A stretch of 64,000 nt of DNA. Origin: Parelaphostrongylus tenuis (lineage: Eukaryota > Nematoda > Chromadorea > Rhabditida > Metastrongylidae). Positions within the stretch are counted from its first letter, which is position 1, and each line of letters starts with the position of its first letter. Where the stretch lies: assembly GCA_019055375.1 (NCBI GenBank), contig JAHQIW010005186.1:372001-436000 (forward strand). Direction: 5' to 3'. A program made the position numbers and the translations under genes. The notes below the pieces were generated by a model. The model saw nothing but the letters and a program-made list of their open reading frames with translations. It did not search any database and was not told where the DNA came from. This document shows, one piece after another, positions 59,701 to 64,000 of the stretch.

Positions 59701-62396
59701 TGTTTCGCTAACTCCTTGAGGATTTCGCTTCTGTTGATGAAGGTTGTAGAATACTGGCCAGGAAAATCTCCTTCTCTTCGCAATCTTAAGGATAGGCATA
59801 CTAACGCATCCCAAGCGATTTTAATAGAGTGCTGAAGGATAGCGAAGCGAAGGCGCTCACAGGTGATTAAAAGAAAGTGTTGGGACAAGGTAGAGCCATC
59901 ACTTTGATTTACGAGAACTTCTGACAACCGTGTCACTCAATTACTCGGCCACTGCCCTTTCCCTTCCCAGTATAATAAAATTAAGATATAATGGATAATA
60001 ATCTGTAGTGAGATAGAAGTAATCAACTTTGACTAAGAAGTAAGGTGTTAATTATTCGAACGAATGATAATTAGAAGACCAAGTTGCTAGTAGAGATCAC
60101 CGACCCGTCATATCCGGCGTATAGTATGTCTACAAATTCCATCCGACTTAATGACTCCTTTTGTACTGCTACATGGTCGGGATCAGCACTCACGTATGTG
60201 TAGGGAGAATTGAAAATTTGAATCCCTGAAAAATCGTATTCGGAAGAAAGACAAGATTCTCCTCAAAAGTTTTGTAATTAATAATGATCGTCGGAGCAGA
60301 GTGGTTGTGAACTAGTTATGCATCAGTCAGGTGCAAAACATGAAGGATAAAGCGTCCATCGTTGATCAGTCTTTCATAGACAAGCCATACACTTAACTTC
60401 ATTGGTGGTATCAAAGAGGTGATTTACCGCATGATTAGCTTACACATCAACTTTCGGTGGACTATCAAAAAGCCTGGCATTAATTTTTGACCAAAAGGTA
60501 TCAGATCTAAACGAGCGTATAGGACGGAATCGAACCAGCGAACGGGTGTGCTTCATAGCAACTCCAACCACTGCACAACAGTCGCCCGAAATCATGCCTT
60601 CTTGAGACTTCTCTACCTGCTAAAATGATCAGTCTCCCAAAAACTGGGATTTTCTATGGTTTCTGCCTACTTGTTCAATCGTAGCAAATAGATTTAACGA
60701 TTCTAGGAAGAGAACAAAGTTTCTGAATAAGCGGAAAATCTAATTTCCTCAAAACAGTTGTTTTTAGACTGAATTTCTTGCGTGCAAAAACAAGGCATTC
60801 GATAATCGACGTGAGAGCACAAGTCAATGAGAAAAGTTGTCAAAGCTCGTAGTTTGAGGAGGTACAGAATCTATCTACTGATTTAATAATTTTTGAGAGA
60901 AACTATTCTTCAAATCTACTAATCTACTGATCTAATAACTTTTGAAAGAAAGAAGATGTGGAACTGTTCAACGATTGAGGAGCACAGAAACATAGAGCAA
61001 GTCCAAAACGTAACTCTACCAAGGCTGCGTTGCTGAAATGGTGGTTTGAATTAGTTCTCAAGGGAAAGCGAAACGTTATTTGACTTTCCATTTTTGATGT
61101 TCTTTGACCACACTTTTTACAAGCGTTGTAGAATGTTTGTTCCATAATTCGAGTCGAATTAATCATTCTCTAAATGTTAACGCTGAAGAGGATTGTAGAA
61201 AAAGGGTTGAGATATCCGCTGCAGATTTCTCAAAGAAATTTCTAAGCAAGACGCCACTTTCGACCTTCCCATTTTTACCTGCTTTTCATGCAATGTTTTG
61301 AAGGCAATATTGAGCATGCTTCAAAAGAGAAAAAATGCAAAGCAAATGAATTTGGCAAACAAATCAACCTTTCCAATGTCGAGCCCATCCTTGAAAAATC
61401 GGTTGTCCCCAACAGATGAGGCCCAAATCGTCCTCTCCTTGACAGAGATTCTCACTCAGACGAATAGAATTAGGATCAGCCAATCCTGGACAATCCCAAA
61501 GAGAACTAGCTCCTGGATGACAGTCGGGACGTGGAAGCACAAATGGGTATGTGTCGTTGTTACGTCGATACCACTTGTGGAATCCTGGAAGCAATTTTCT
61601 GTTTGGTCAAATAGGTCTTTATACCAATGAAGAAATAAAAGGAAGTTAAGCAACAAATTTGAAAAATATTCTTAGAATGGGATAGAAGAGCAAAAAATGT
61701 AGGCTCTTGAGATTAATGTTGATATAATTTTAATGCCTCATCAGGACATATAACGGCACAAACAATAGGCAACACCCTTTATAAACGCCGATTTACATCA
61801 GCTGTAGAACTCTAAAAATAAAGGGAACTCTCTCACCTCCATCATCGTATCCCATAGATCGGCAAGCCGTTGAAGTATCAATGCTTGTCCAGCTGAAAAA
61901 TGCACATACATTTGAAAACAAATGAATAAAACAATGCTAGATAGAGAAAACTGTCATAATGATGCTTTGTAAGAATATGGGATATCCAAACAACTTGTAA
62001 TTAACTTATAGAAATACTAAGTAGAGGAATCTATCGATTAAGTTGCATTTTTTCTGGATGAAAACGGCAGTGAAATAAATCATTGTGCTTGATGACGTAC
62101 TTGGTGACCATGGTGCAGACAGAACGCCATCTATCTCTGAACAATGCTTGAAGCCGTCCTTCTCGTACGGTAGCACCGTCGATGAGACGAAACTTTGGAA
62201 ATGTGTCATCGTAATTAAGTTGTTGTTGGTAGGGTAGCATTTGAATGTGGGCAAATTCATTTCCCTTAATACAGAAATAATTCTTCTCCTCAATTTCACC
62301 TTCACAAGCCAATTGTTTGAAGTCTTTTGAATCTCTTTGAGTTATTGTTATTTCTTCAAAATTCTTATTCTTTCTAATTCTTACTAACTGACTCAA
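12102..62396 (-). CDS. Bark beetle/Anakonda-like tricellular junction protein (5' end not seen)
   Basis: Large single-pass membrane protein, about 65 exons and 2,780 residues readable; the exons are itemised in the block entries below. The order is three SRCR domains, each set among right-handed beta-helix repeats, one CUB, one C-type-lectin-like domain, one transmembrane helix and a Ser/Pro-rich tail. This is the architecture of Drosophila Bark beetle/Anakonda, which organises tricellular junctions. Exons were joined by AG/GT sites with matching phase and uninterrupted domain logic. Four places remain open: the start above SRCR 1, a CUB part (26043-26503), a short stretch at 25.4-25.6 kb, and the junction 28281-28351. 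No other host gene interrupts it. The nematode role is inferred from the family only. Confidence 0.85.
13600..14035 (-). mobile_element. inverted-repeat element with decayed hammerhead
   Basis: Outer inverted arms are near 13640-13710 and 13965-14030 (GCCAACTTGTCA, then AATGGGC). The inner block on the minus strand reads TCACTTGACGGCAGTGTA, shared with elements at 34.6 and 51.6 kb. The hammerhead-like core on the minus strand is CTGGCGA (13735-13729), GAC/GTC stem II and GAAA (13715-13712); A6 is changed to G, so it is probably inactive. A block ACGCTCAAATTTCAATATAT occurs twice as a direct repeat. Confidence 0.55.
17560..17760 (+). mobile_element. tRNA-derived SINE, family 2
   Basis: Diverged copy, with head GGTTGCGTGTGACTCAGTTA and body (GATGCTCACC, GG.GAATTGGTATCAGACT, GACTTGATAC) in the order seen at 49.1 and 44.8 kb. 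Confidence 0.4.
18464..18647 (-). CDS. exon: transmembrane helix and juxtamembrane tail
   Basis: One hydrophobic helix AGIVIAVIIVSLLLVVLFLL, then CWCIKSRRR (stop-transfer) and RKNIIRASL, a basic juxtamembrane motif close to that of Bark proteins. Phase 1 in, phase 2 out. The topology is type I: all cysteine-rich domains lie outside. Confidence 0.9.
18985..19175 (-). mobile_element. tRNA-derived SINE, family 2
   Basis: On the minus strand GCAGTGATCAGAGGTGTCCT matches the head at 44.77 kb. It is followed by a GATTC B-box remnant and a GGTGCCAGATTTGGCTGGGA body. Intronic. Confidence 0.45.
19333..20038 (-). CDS. exons: C-type-lectin-like domain
   Basis: Exons 19886-20038, 19578-19700 and 19333-19465. 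The fold is seen in DCPAGWFQAGLEEFKSCFLY, TYTDATLYCEAMDAFVPYL, VVWISSV, CAWL and CNNLMPFVCEK, with the four expected cysteines plus the N-terminal pair. No EPN or QPD motif is present and the WND position is not conserved. Calcium-dependent sugar binding is therefore unlikely, as in other junction-type members. Confidence 0.85.
20905..25812 (-). CDS. exons: beta-helix region 3, second part
   Basis: Exons 25708-25812, 25225-25389, 23866-23961, 23077-23112 (upper edge uncertain), 22879-22941, 22472-22553, 21347-21431 and 20905-21016. A 23-base exon at 25556-25578 (VGMVFTYS) would repair the phase between the first two and is tentative. Landmarks are ENIALGHGHQYL, GVSFDWWTHVGTESERYRST and LNYWGYPGAESVAAGKIRDF, the third unit's NYWG landmark. 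The 63-base exon ends in RRPRRQ, a basic, furin-like run. Confidence 0.7.
21870..22040 (+). mobile_element. tRNA-derived SINE, family 1
   Basis: Head GTCGGTGGTGCAGCGGTTAG, then GAGTTCGCATCC (B box) and tail CATACCACCGCAATAAGCGG. The middle is shortened relative to the next copy. Confidence 0.65.
22056..22325 (+). mobile_element. tRNA-derived SINE, family 1, longest copy
   Basis: A 5' body (CTGTCAGCAC to GTAACGTAAAAAGAGTGGTG) is shared with 24.0 kb. The tRNA-like head follows (GTCGGTGGTGCAATGGTTAG, then GGATCGAACCCCGG), and then the 3' tail CATACCACCGCAATAAGCGG. It lies head to tail behind another copy, in the intron 21432-22471. Confidence 0.7.
23699..23795 (+). repeat. purine tract ending in (GA)n
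   Basis: Nearly all A/G on the plus strand for about 95 bases, ending in 15 or so uninterrupted GA units (23762-23793). Intronic. The opposite-strand Ser/Leu-rich open frames here are artefacts of it. Confidence 0.9.
24013..24250 (+). mobile_element. tRNA-derived SINE, family 1, diverged
   Basis: The same 5' body as 22.06 kb, then a head with TAGCACGCGCTCCC and B box GGGTTCGAATC, and a 3' part TTGCACATCACTCTGCATCA. Intronic. Confidence 0.6.
25906..26823 (-). CDS. exons: CUB domain
   Basis: Exons 26726-26823, 26588-26674, 26504-26534 (31 bases, VNLYSSPADI) and 25906-26042. Landmarks are LTIPYYTQSMVDIC, then IYYKYDSLPVDCVKIFSSPG and FRGTAADGGYGFIAEI, a CUB-like fold in the position where Bark has one. 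Phase shows that at least one more exon (length 3n+1) belongs between 26043 and 26503. I could not identify it; a 22-base candidate lies near 26175-26196. Confidence 0.7.
27347..28412 (-). CDS. exons: beta-helix region 3, first part
   Basis: Exons 28352-28412 (61 bases, GNWGGLSFGRASLELGE), 28135-28280 (HVEIFGGGSGHNDTLQSAGL) and 27347-27458 (VVSPREEVILNMVNVTNN). The first-to-second junction is not solved: the best AG (28281) breaks the frame, while the frame itself runs on upstream as DVGILPDSS without an AG. Confidence 0.7.
27830..28105 (-). mobile_element. tRNA-derived SINE, family 2
   Basis: Copy of the unit at 2685-3000 with the same block order. Head at 28105-28050 on the minus strand (CGTGGCACAATGGTGCTCCG), body TTCCATCCTTCCAGGATCA, tail with AACGCCGAGAGCTTTGT near 27841-27857. 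Ends just short of exon 28135-28280. Confidence 0.55.
28614..30452 (-). CDS. exons: SRCR domain 3
   Basis: Exons 30329-30452, 29831-29899, 29592-29734 and 28614-28712. Joining them gives the SRCR core CDRQFTIRNAQVVCRELGF, which crosses the 29831/29734 junction, then YVEPRECRGNEPSLDRCELR and a closing WQC..YIYC. The 69-base exon 29831-29899 is only visible through its splice sites. All four phases fit. Confidence 0.85.
28738..28975 (+). mobile_element. family 1 SINE with head-to-head inverted half copy
   Basis: 28814-28975 is a plus-strand SINE (GCAACGGTTAGCATACGCTC; GGGTTCGACTCCCGGC; tail CATACCACCGCAAGAAGCG). 28738-28813 is the reverse complement of its 3' half (ATGTGGAATGCTGTGCA; GCGTCAGCCGG; ATCTCACTCTTTCC). 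Together they form a long imperfect palindrome in the intron 28713-29591. Confidence 0.75.
29030..29110 (+). mobile_element. tRNA-like SINE head
   Basis: A-box-like GTAACGGCTAGAGACG and B box TGGTTCGATCCCC with tRNA-like spacing. No clear tail. Confidence 0.4.
31180..32532 (-). CDS. exons: beta-helix, start of repeat unit 3
   Basis: Exons 32410-32532, 31918-32072 and 31180-31329. IMPGATLWIEKGVEVHVWP, then LGDLIADGTYWEPI, parallels HVVPGAKLTIASGSILEF in the previous unit. The third exon is strongly basic (KRSLNYHRRYRQ, RWLRSRRANR) and may be an exposed or proteolytically sensitive stretch; that last point is inference. Confidence 0.8.
32640..33830 (+). mobile_element. RTE-type LINE, 5'-truncated and degenerate
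   Basis: Non-LTR retrotransposon remnant, antisense to the host gene in the intron 32533-34183. It starts inside the reverse transcriptase. Motif B region is VRRGVRQGDSILP and the catalytic motif is LCFADDIVLIT, followed by YVYLGREINM (thumb) and MITPALTYG. It is broken by stops after 33008 and 33229 and by frameshifts after 33300. Its 3' end runs into a tRNA-like string near 33721-33790 (GCTGAGTGGTTGAAG; GCTAGTTCGATGCCGG). The RTE assignment rests on these motifs only. Confidence 0.75.
34184..39531 (-). CDS. exons: beta-helix region 2, second part
   Basis: Exons 39380-39531, 38960-39066, 36723-36816, 36199-36378, 35999-36103, 34966-35118 and 34184-34363. All phases close. The acceptor at 36378 (TTGCAG|ATG) is the one that keeps the frame after exon 36723-36816 (HSFW-MTENRFENN). 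The last exon holds MNVSYNWWGTG, the second unit's version of the closing NNWG landmark. Most codons sit in helix-like N-rich repeats (SSNNFTDNFSTRG). Confidence 0.8.
34545..34895 (+). mobile_element. inverted-repeat element with decayed hammerhead
   Basis: The left arm (TGAGCCAACATATTATGTG, TTAATGGGCTC) and right arm (AAGCCCATTTAAAAGACCAC, ATGACATGTCGGCTCAG) are inverted. The interior shares TTCACTTGACGGCA and GTCGTCGCTTACCTC with 13.7 and 51.7 kb. The hammerhead-like core on the plus strand is CTTACGA (34793-34799), GAC/GTC stem II and GAAG (34812-34815), with two consensus bases changed. Intronic. Confidence 0.6.
37504..37930 (+). mobile_element. inverted-repeat element carrying a full-consensus hammerhead
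   Basis: Arms 37504-37610 and 37827-37930 are inverted copies, roughly three quarters identical by eye, sharing GCAAAGGGGGAACATG and its reverse complement. The right arm has an intact hammerhead (next entry). The left arm has its degenerate partner on the minus strand, CTCATGA instead of CTGATGA. The spacer of about 215 bases has no recognisable coding sequence. It lies in the intron between exons 38960 and 36816, with the ribozyme antisense to the host gene. Confidence 0.65.
37866..37912 (+). ncRNA. hammerhead ribozyme, complete core
   Basis: Stem I GTGATA (37866-37871) pairs with TACCAC (37907-37912), five of six. CTGATGA is at 37872-37878. Stem II GACA/TGTC (37879-37882, 37891-37894) has loop GGCGAAAG, and GAAA is at 37895-37898. 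Stem III is AC/GT with loop ATAC, and the cleavage base is A37906. Every invariant base of the hammerhead consensus is present. Confidence 0.7.
38270..38360 (-). repeat. tRNA-like scrap
   Basis: GTGCCGTGGCGGAGTGGTTG on the minus strand resembles a tRNA 5' half (A box) without a matching B box. Probably a SINE remnant. Confidence 0.35.
39532..42188 (-). other. 2.2-kb and smaller introns, tandem array at 40185-40660
   Basis: The segment is intronic. Apart from the diverged tandem units, nothing is recognised. Confidence 0.4.
40185..40660. repeat. diverged tandem array, about 150-bp unit, three copies
   Basis: The blocks GATCATTCG, ACCTTCTCA/AAGGCTTTT, GCGTTGTAG.A.AAGAA and a CGTTTCA-like CAC/CG block recur at about 40190, 40350, 40490 and 40650 in the same order. 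Divergence is high; the period is estimated by eye. Confidence 0.35.
42189..45258 (-). CDS. exons: beta-helix region 2, first part
   Basis: Exons 45169-45258, 44155-44305, 43817-44004, 42545-42640 and 42189-42261. Landmarks are FSPALQIDWNYHVFHNL, then NGIDVIYNDLIKKPAFR, RSGQAGLRYDP and WLDMREQPELEANNIYIIP. For 44155-44305 the donor CTCG|GTTCTT was chosen because it is the one whose phase fits the next exon. The edge at 44155 is therefore less certain than the others. Confidence 0.8.
44745..44940 (+). mobile_element. tRNA-derived SINE, family 2
   Basis: Head GGGGCAGTGATCAGAGGTGTCC, B-box-like TGGTTCGATCTCG, body AGCTCACCAGGTCTTCC. Intronic, between exons 45169 and 44305. Confidence 0.5.
45435..46750 (-). 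CDS. exons: SRCR domain 2
   Basis: Exons 46610-46750, 46190-46372, 45611-45686 and 45435-45541. Domain landmarks are VTEGRLEVFLDGTWGTVC, LSCNQLGLV, MIMDNVRCEENE, LTRCRHDG and HNVAAGCRPTEVV, then IRC. This is the most typical SRCR of the three. The intron 45542-45610 is only 69 bases. Confidence 0.9.
47033..47292 (-). mobile_element. inverted-repeat element with paired hammerheads
   Basis: Arms 47033-47121 and 47208-47292 are inverted copies, largely identical over about 85 bases (TTATGAGCA, CACGTGTTTCGGCCTTG, AGTTGCACA.TGCCC). Each arm carries a hammerhead motif. The left arm's, on the minus strand, keeps all core bases; the right arm's has CTGACGG, with A9 lost. Lies in the intron 46751-47392, so the intact motif is in the host gene's sense strand. 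Confidence 0.7.
47066..47108 (-). ncRNA. intronic sense-strand hammerhead ribozyme motif
   Basis: Minus strand: stem I GTGCAA (47108-47103) with TTACAC (47071-47066), five of six pairs. CTGACGA is at 47102-47096, stem II GGC/GCC has loop TACAAG, and GAAA is at 47083-47080. Stem III ACAC/GTGT is self-complementary, and the cleavage base is T at 47072 (GUU triplet). The core is complete. GUU is an allowed but slower cleavage triplet. Confidence 0.6.
47393..49672 (-). CDS. exons: beta-helix region 1, end of repeat unit 1
   Basis: Exons 49590-49672, 48552-48705, 48231-48403 and 47393-47495. The segment ELTEHAKRIDAKENNWGSP closes the helix with the NNWG landmark that recurs in the other two units. 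It is followed by HVVPGAKLTIASGSILEF, the start of the next unit. All phases agree (0-2, 2-0, 0-2, 2-0). Confidence 0.85.
49120..49320 (+). mobile_element. tRNA-derived SINE, family 2
   Basis: Head GTGCGCAGTGGGTAGAAGTA, B-box-like GGTTTGATCTAG, body GCTCACCAAGCCATTCGTCC and TTGGTACCCGACTT, then a tail GAAGGCCACGTGTGCATTC shared with 55.4 kb. Confidence 0.5.
49877..50083. mobile_element. inverted-repeat element, hammerhead family, near-palindromic
   Basis: Arms 49877-49970 and 49995-50083 are inverted (GTTGCAC.GTGCCTTTCGT.TGAGCCAAT) and almost touch. The right arm keeps CTGATGA (50025-50031) but has lost the GGCCGAAA block. The left arm is mutated. Same family as 47.0 kb. Confidence 0.6.
50320..50445 (+). 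mobile_element. single arm of the same hammerhead family
   Basis: AAGCGAAAGGCACCGTGCAT, then CTAACGA, GGCTGCAAGGCC and GAAGCATGTGTA. The core has two changed bases (G5 to A, last A of GAAA to G). Confidence 0.5.
51595..51830 (-). mobile_element. inverted-repeat element with decayed hammerhead
   Basis: Outer end TGAGCCAAATGTCATGTGG on the plus strand and inner block TTTCACTTGACGGCAGGTGT on the minus strand match 13.6 and 34.6 kb. The core CTGACAG (51702-51696) has lost two invariant bases. Intronic. Confidence 0.5.
51957..56939 (-). CDS. exons: beta-helix region 1, second part
   Basis: Exons 56779-56939, 56402-56550, 55903-56032, 54563-54741, 54286-54406, 52582-52724 and 51957-52067. The best conserved string is DGAADIWVNDTRIQENWGDG in 55903-56032. 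For 52582-52724 the acceptor ATTCAAG|GC was chosen because it keeps the frame (IEG-NTGMGFRMAP); the alternative at 52734 does not. Repeated N-x-F and ENN motifs are typical of pectate-lyase-like helices. Confidence 0.8.
53579..53650. repeat. palindrome of two Penelope-like ends
   Basis: AATGTTTCAGCGACATCGCC and TTCATC are followed, after an 8-base spacer, by GATGAAGGCGATGCCGCCGA and AACATTAGCC, an inverted copy. Both arms resemble the hammerhead ends of the Penelope-like elements (stem II GGCG..CGCC, GAAAC, AGCC) with a disrupted CTGAAGA core. Confidence 0.5.
54867..54938 (-). tRNA. tRNA-like Pol III unit, likely source of SINE family 1
   Basis: 72 bases fold as a cloverleaf: acceptor GCCTCGG/CTGAGGC (one G-U), D arm GTGT/GCAC, anticodon stem CGTCC/GGATG, T arm GCGGG-TTCGATT-CCCGC. 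It has good A and B boxes and a TTTTT terminator seven bases past the end. The anticodon loop TCGGATA has C instead of T at position 33, and the nominal anticodon GGA (Ser) lacks the long variable arm of tRNA-Ser. A working tRNA is therefore doubtful. Confidence 0.5.
55255..55510 (+). mobile_element. tRNA-derived SINE, family 2
   Basis: Head GTGCAGTGGTTAGATATGCC, B-box-like GGTGGCACGATCTGTGTCCC, body CTCATCAGGCG, tail GAAGGCCACATATGCATTC and GACTGATCAATGC. Intronic. Confidence 0.5.
57010..60225 (-). CDS. exons: beta-helix region 1, first part
   Basis: Exons 60105-60225, 58999-59147, 58770-58943, 58317-58372, 57900-57935 and 57010-57203. Phases fit throughout. Parallel-beta-helix style strings include WIEGVAPIMNGIRV, SGPVLIANSTFSWNRGHGIV and INMTLVANNYGDGV, with N-x-T/S sites that suggest an extracellular, glycosylated segment. 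One intron (58944-58998) is only about 55 bases. The 36-base exon encodes NYLGYALKSRET. Confidence 0.8.
60335..60600 (-). mobile_element. tRNA-derived SINE, family 2
   Basis: On the minus strand GTTGTGCAGTGGTTGGAGTT, then a perfect B box GGTTCGATTCCGTCC, then the body. The tail at 60335-60360 gives GATCAACGATGGACGC. Best-kept B box of this family in the window. Confidence 0.55.
61369..62396 (-). CDS. exons: SRCR domain 1
   Basis: Exons 62101-62396 (upper edge uncertain), 61837-61892 and 61369-61584. The first holds the SRCR opening FRLIDGATVREGRL and WRSVCT. It splices AA|C to make NWTSIDTSTACRSMGY, and the third gives the Cys-rich end (PDCHPG..LWDC..LGLICWG). These match the six-Cys SRCR pattern seen in Bark proteins. 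The 5' limit is where the open frame ends; a weak acceptor TTTCCAAAG could instead start the exon at FRLID. Confidence 0.8.
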
Positions 62397-64000
62397 TGGG
62401 TAACTTAACGACTACTTTGGTAGGTCAATATTAGCCACATAAAAACTATTGCGCCAAATTTTCTGAATTTTATATTTCAATCTTAAAGAATTTGAAAAAT
62501 TTGCTTGGATATCCACTCAAATAAGAGAAAAAACCAAGGCATTCCTGTCACCTTGTCAAATGCGTATCATGATATATGGCCATGCAGCTTTTCATATATA
62601 ACAACAAGCTTTAAAGTATATCTTCAAGAAAAAAAAACTTCTTGTCTCTAATGTGCTCCTAAGTCCAGTTTAAAAAATACCTCTGATTTCATAGGACAGA
62701 ATGTCGACAAATGTTTTCGCTAACATAAGGACTATCGCCGAAGTTAGATTGTCGGCATTAAACGGGTTTGCCGACAAACTTTTAATAAGTTCACCTAACT
62801 CTGTGGCAGCTCGCATAGCGCAGTTCGCAGGCGGCGAACGACTTTCATTATTCGATCAGGGTTTTTTCTCCGTTTTGAGAAAGACTGTAAGTCTTTTGTG
62901 TCACTCTGATACTTCATGATTTTCTCCACATGGTCATATGCTTTTCGCGGATATAAGTCCTACCTAAGAAGATAATTACGACTGCGTAACGTTATGTTCT
63001 TTTCGCTCTAACAGCGTTCCATTTGAATTTTTTCAAAAAGCAATATTAGCATCAGAATCCTCGAGCTTTTAGCTATCAATTCATTAACAGGAGTTTAACG
63101 AAAAATAATCCGTAGAGCCCAGCCAGCAAACAAAATAAACTGAGTATGGAACATGATATTATATTCGTTATTACAGCGCAATAAAAAAACACTTTCATAA
63201 ACCAAATATATTGTTGAATTGCTGGAATTCAAGCCTCTGAGTAATTACTAAAAGCTCAAAAAAAGTCTTTTCGCCAAGAAAGGCCTTCAAAAAATTGTGT
63301 GATCAAATTGATACATGCGTCCTGTAATGGTGAAGTTCACTCGGAATGCAAAACGGCACTCAAAATGAATAAAGGAGGCAAGTGGTAAATTGGTTCAACT
63401 GTTTCCATCTCTGTGACAAACTTTTCTGATGAGGTAATCTACAGTATCGAATTCAAATAGGCTGGACCTGAGTGAAAGTTGCACTGATGACAATTAGACT
63501 TCTTCTTTCTAGAAGTGAAGAGAAAGCGTTCGCAGCTGATTAAGATTTATGGGTGGTGAGTCATGTATTCATGACTCCGTTCGTAGTAACATAATGGTAA
63601 ATAAATGCATTTCTGGCCTGGATAATGACTTACGTGAGGTTCATCGATGCATTCAGTCAACGTTCTAATTACGTCAACAAGTCTCGTACCAATCTGTTGA
63701 CGCGGAGTAAGGGAGATTTGCTCAACATGGAAGAATTAATTGAACCGACGACCACTACGCATTACGAGGCACCTCTAAGCATTCGACCGTACGTCCTTCA
63801 CTGCGACACAATTGAGTCGCACCAAAAACACTGTCAAACTGCTAGTGAAAAGCGCCATAAGTTGCGCTGCTTTGGACATTGAAAAAGGGCGCCCACAGCA
63901 TTGATGATGACGAATGTCTTAGGTTGGAAAAAAAATTTCCATCGTTTGGATGGGAATGTCGTTTTTTTCGCATGATTCGTGTGTGATTTTCATATCATTT
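62397..64000. other. no confirmed gene; possible short exon at 62701-62888 (+)
   Basis: No beta-helix or signal-peptide exon of the Bark-like gene was recognised here on the minus strand. On the plus strand an ATG at 62701 opens a frame (RTIAEVRLSALNGFADKLL and RIAQFAGGERLSLFDQ) that meets a good donor ACT|GTAAGT at 62888/62889. I do not recognise the protein and found no partner exon. Confidence 0.3.

Overview
This window looks like nuclear DNA of a parasitic clade V (strongylid or hookworm-type) nematode. That is inferred from the short TTTCAG-type splice acceptors, very many small exons in long introns, and the mix of Penelope-like, RTE and mariner remnants and tRNA-derived SINEs. There is no operon structure, CRISPR array or rRNA.

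One gene dominates. On the minus strand, from at least 62396 down to a stop codon at 12102, about 65 small exons can be joined with consistent reading phase almost throughout. They give about 2,780 residues of a single-pass membrane protein. Domain order: SRCR 1, beta-helix repeats, SRCR 2, beta-helix repeats, SRCR 3, beta-helix, CUB, beta-helix, C-type-lectin-like domain, one transmembrane helix, and a cytoplasmic tail of about 220 residues. This is the architecture of Bark beetle/Anakonda, the triple-repeat protein of insect tricellular junctions. The amino terminus (signal peptide and anything before SRCR 1) is not seen and probably lies above 62.4 kb or outside the window.

The left 12 kb carries no recognisable host gene. 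It holds a Penelope-like element (4188-6100) with 455-bp inverted arms around a reverse transcriptase/GIY-YIG core, two older fragments of a related subfamily (3.08-3.72 kb and 8.02-9.10 kb), and a dead mariner (10.35-11.30 kb).

The second theme is hammerhead ribozymes. They occur in the ends of the Penelope-like elements and in short inverted-repeat elements inside the big gene's introns (13.6, 34.6, 37.5, 47.0, 49.9, 50.3, 51.6 and 53.6 kb). Several keep a full consensus core. One has a 6-base duplication that builds a closed stem III, and one sits in the sense orientation inside an intron of the host gene. The introns also carry two tRNA-derived SINE families, a 5'-truncated RTE element and a diverged tandem array.
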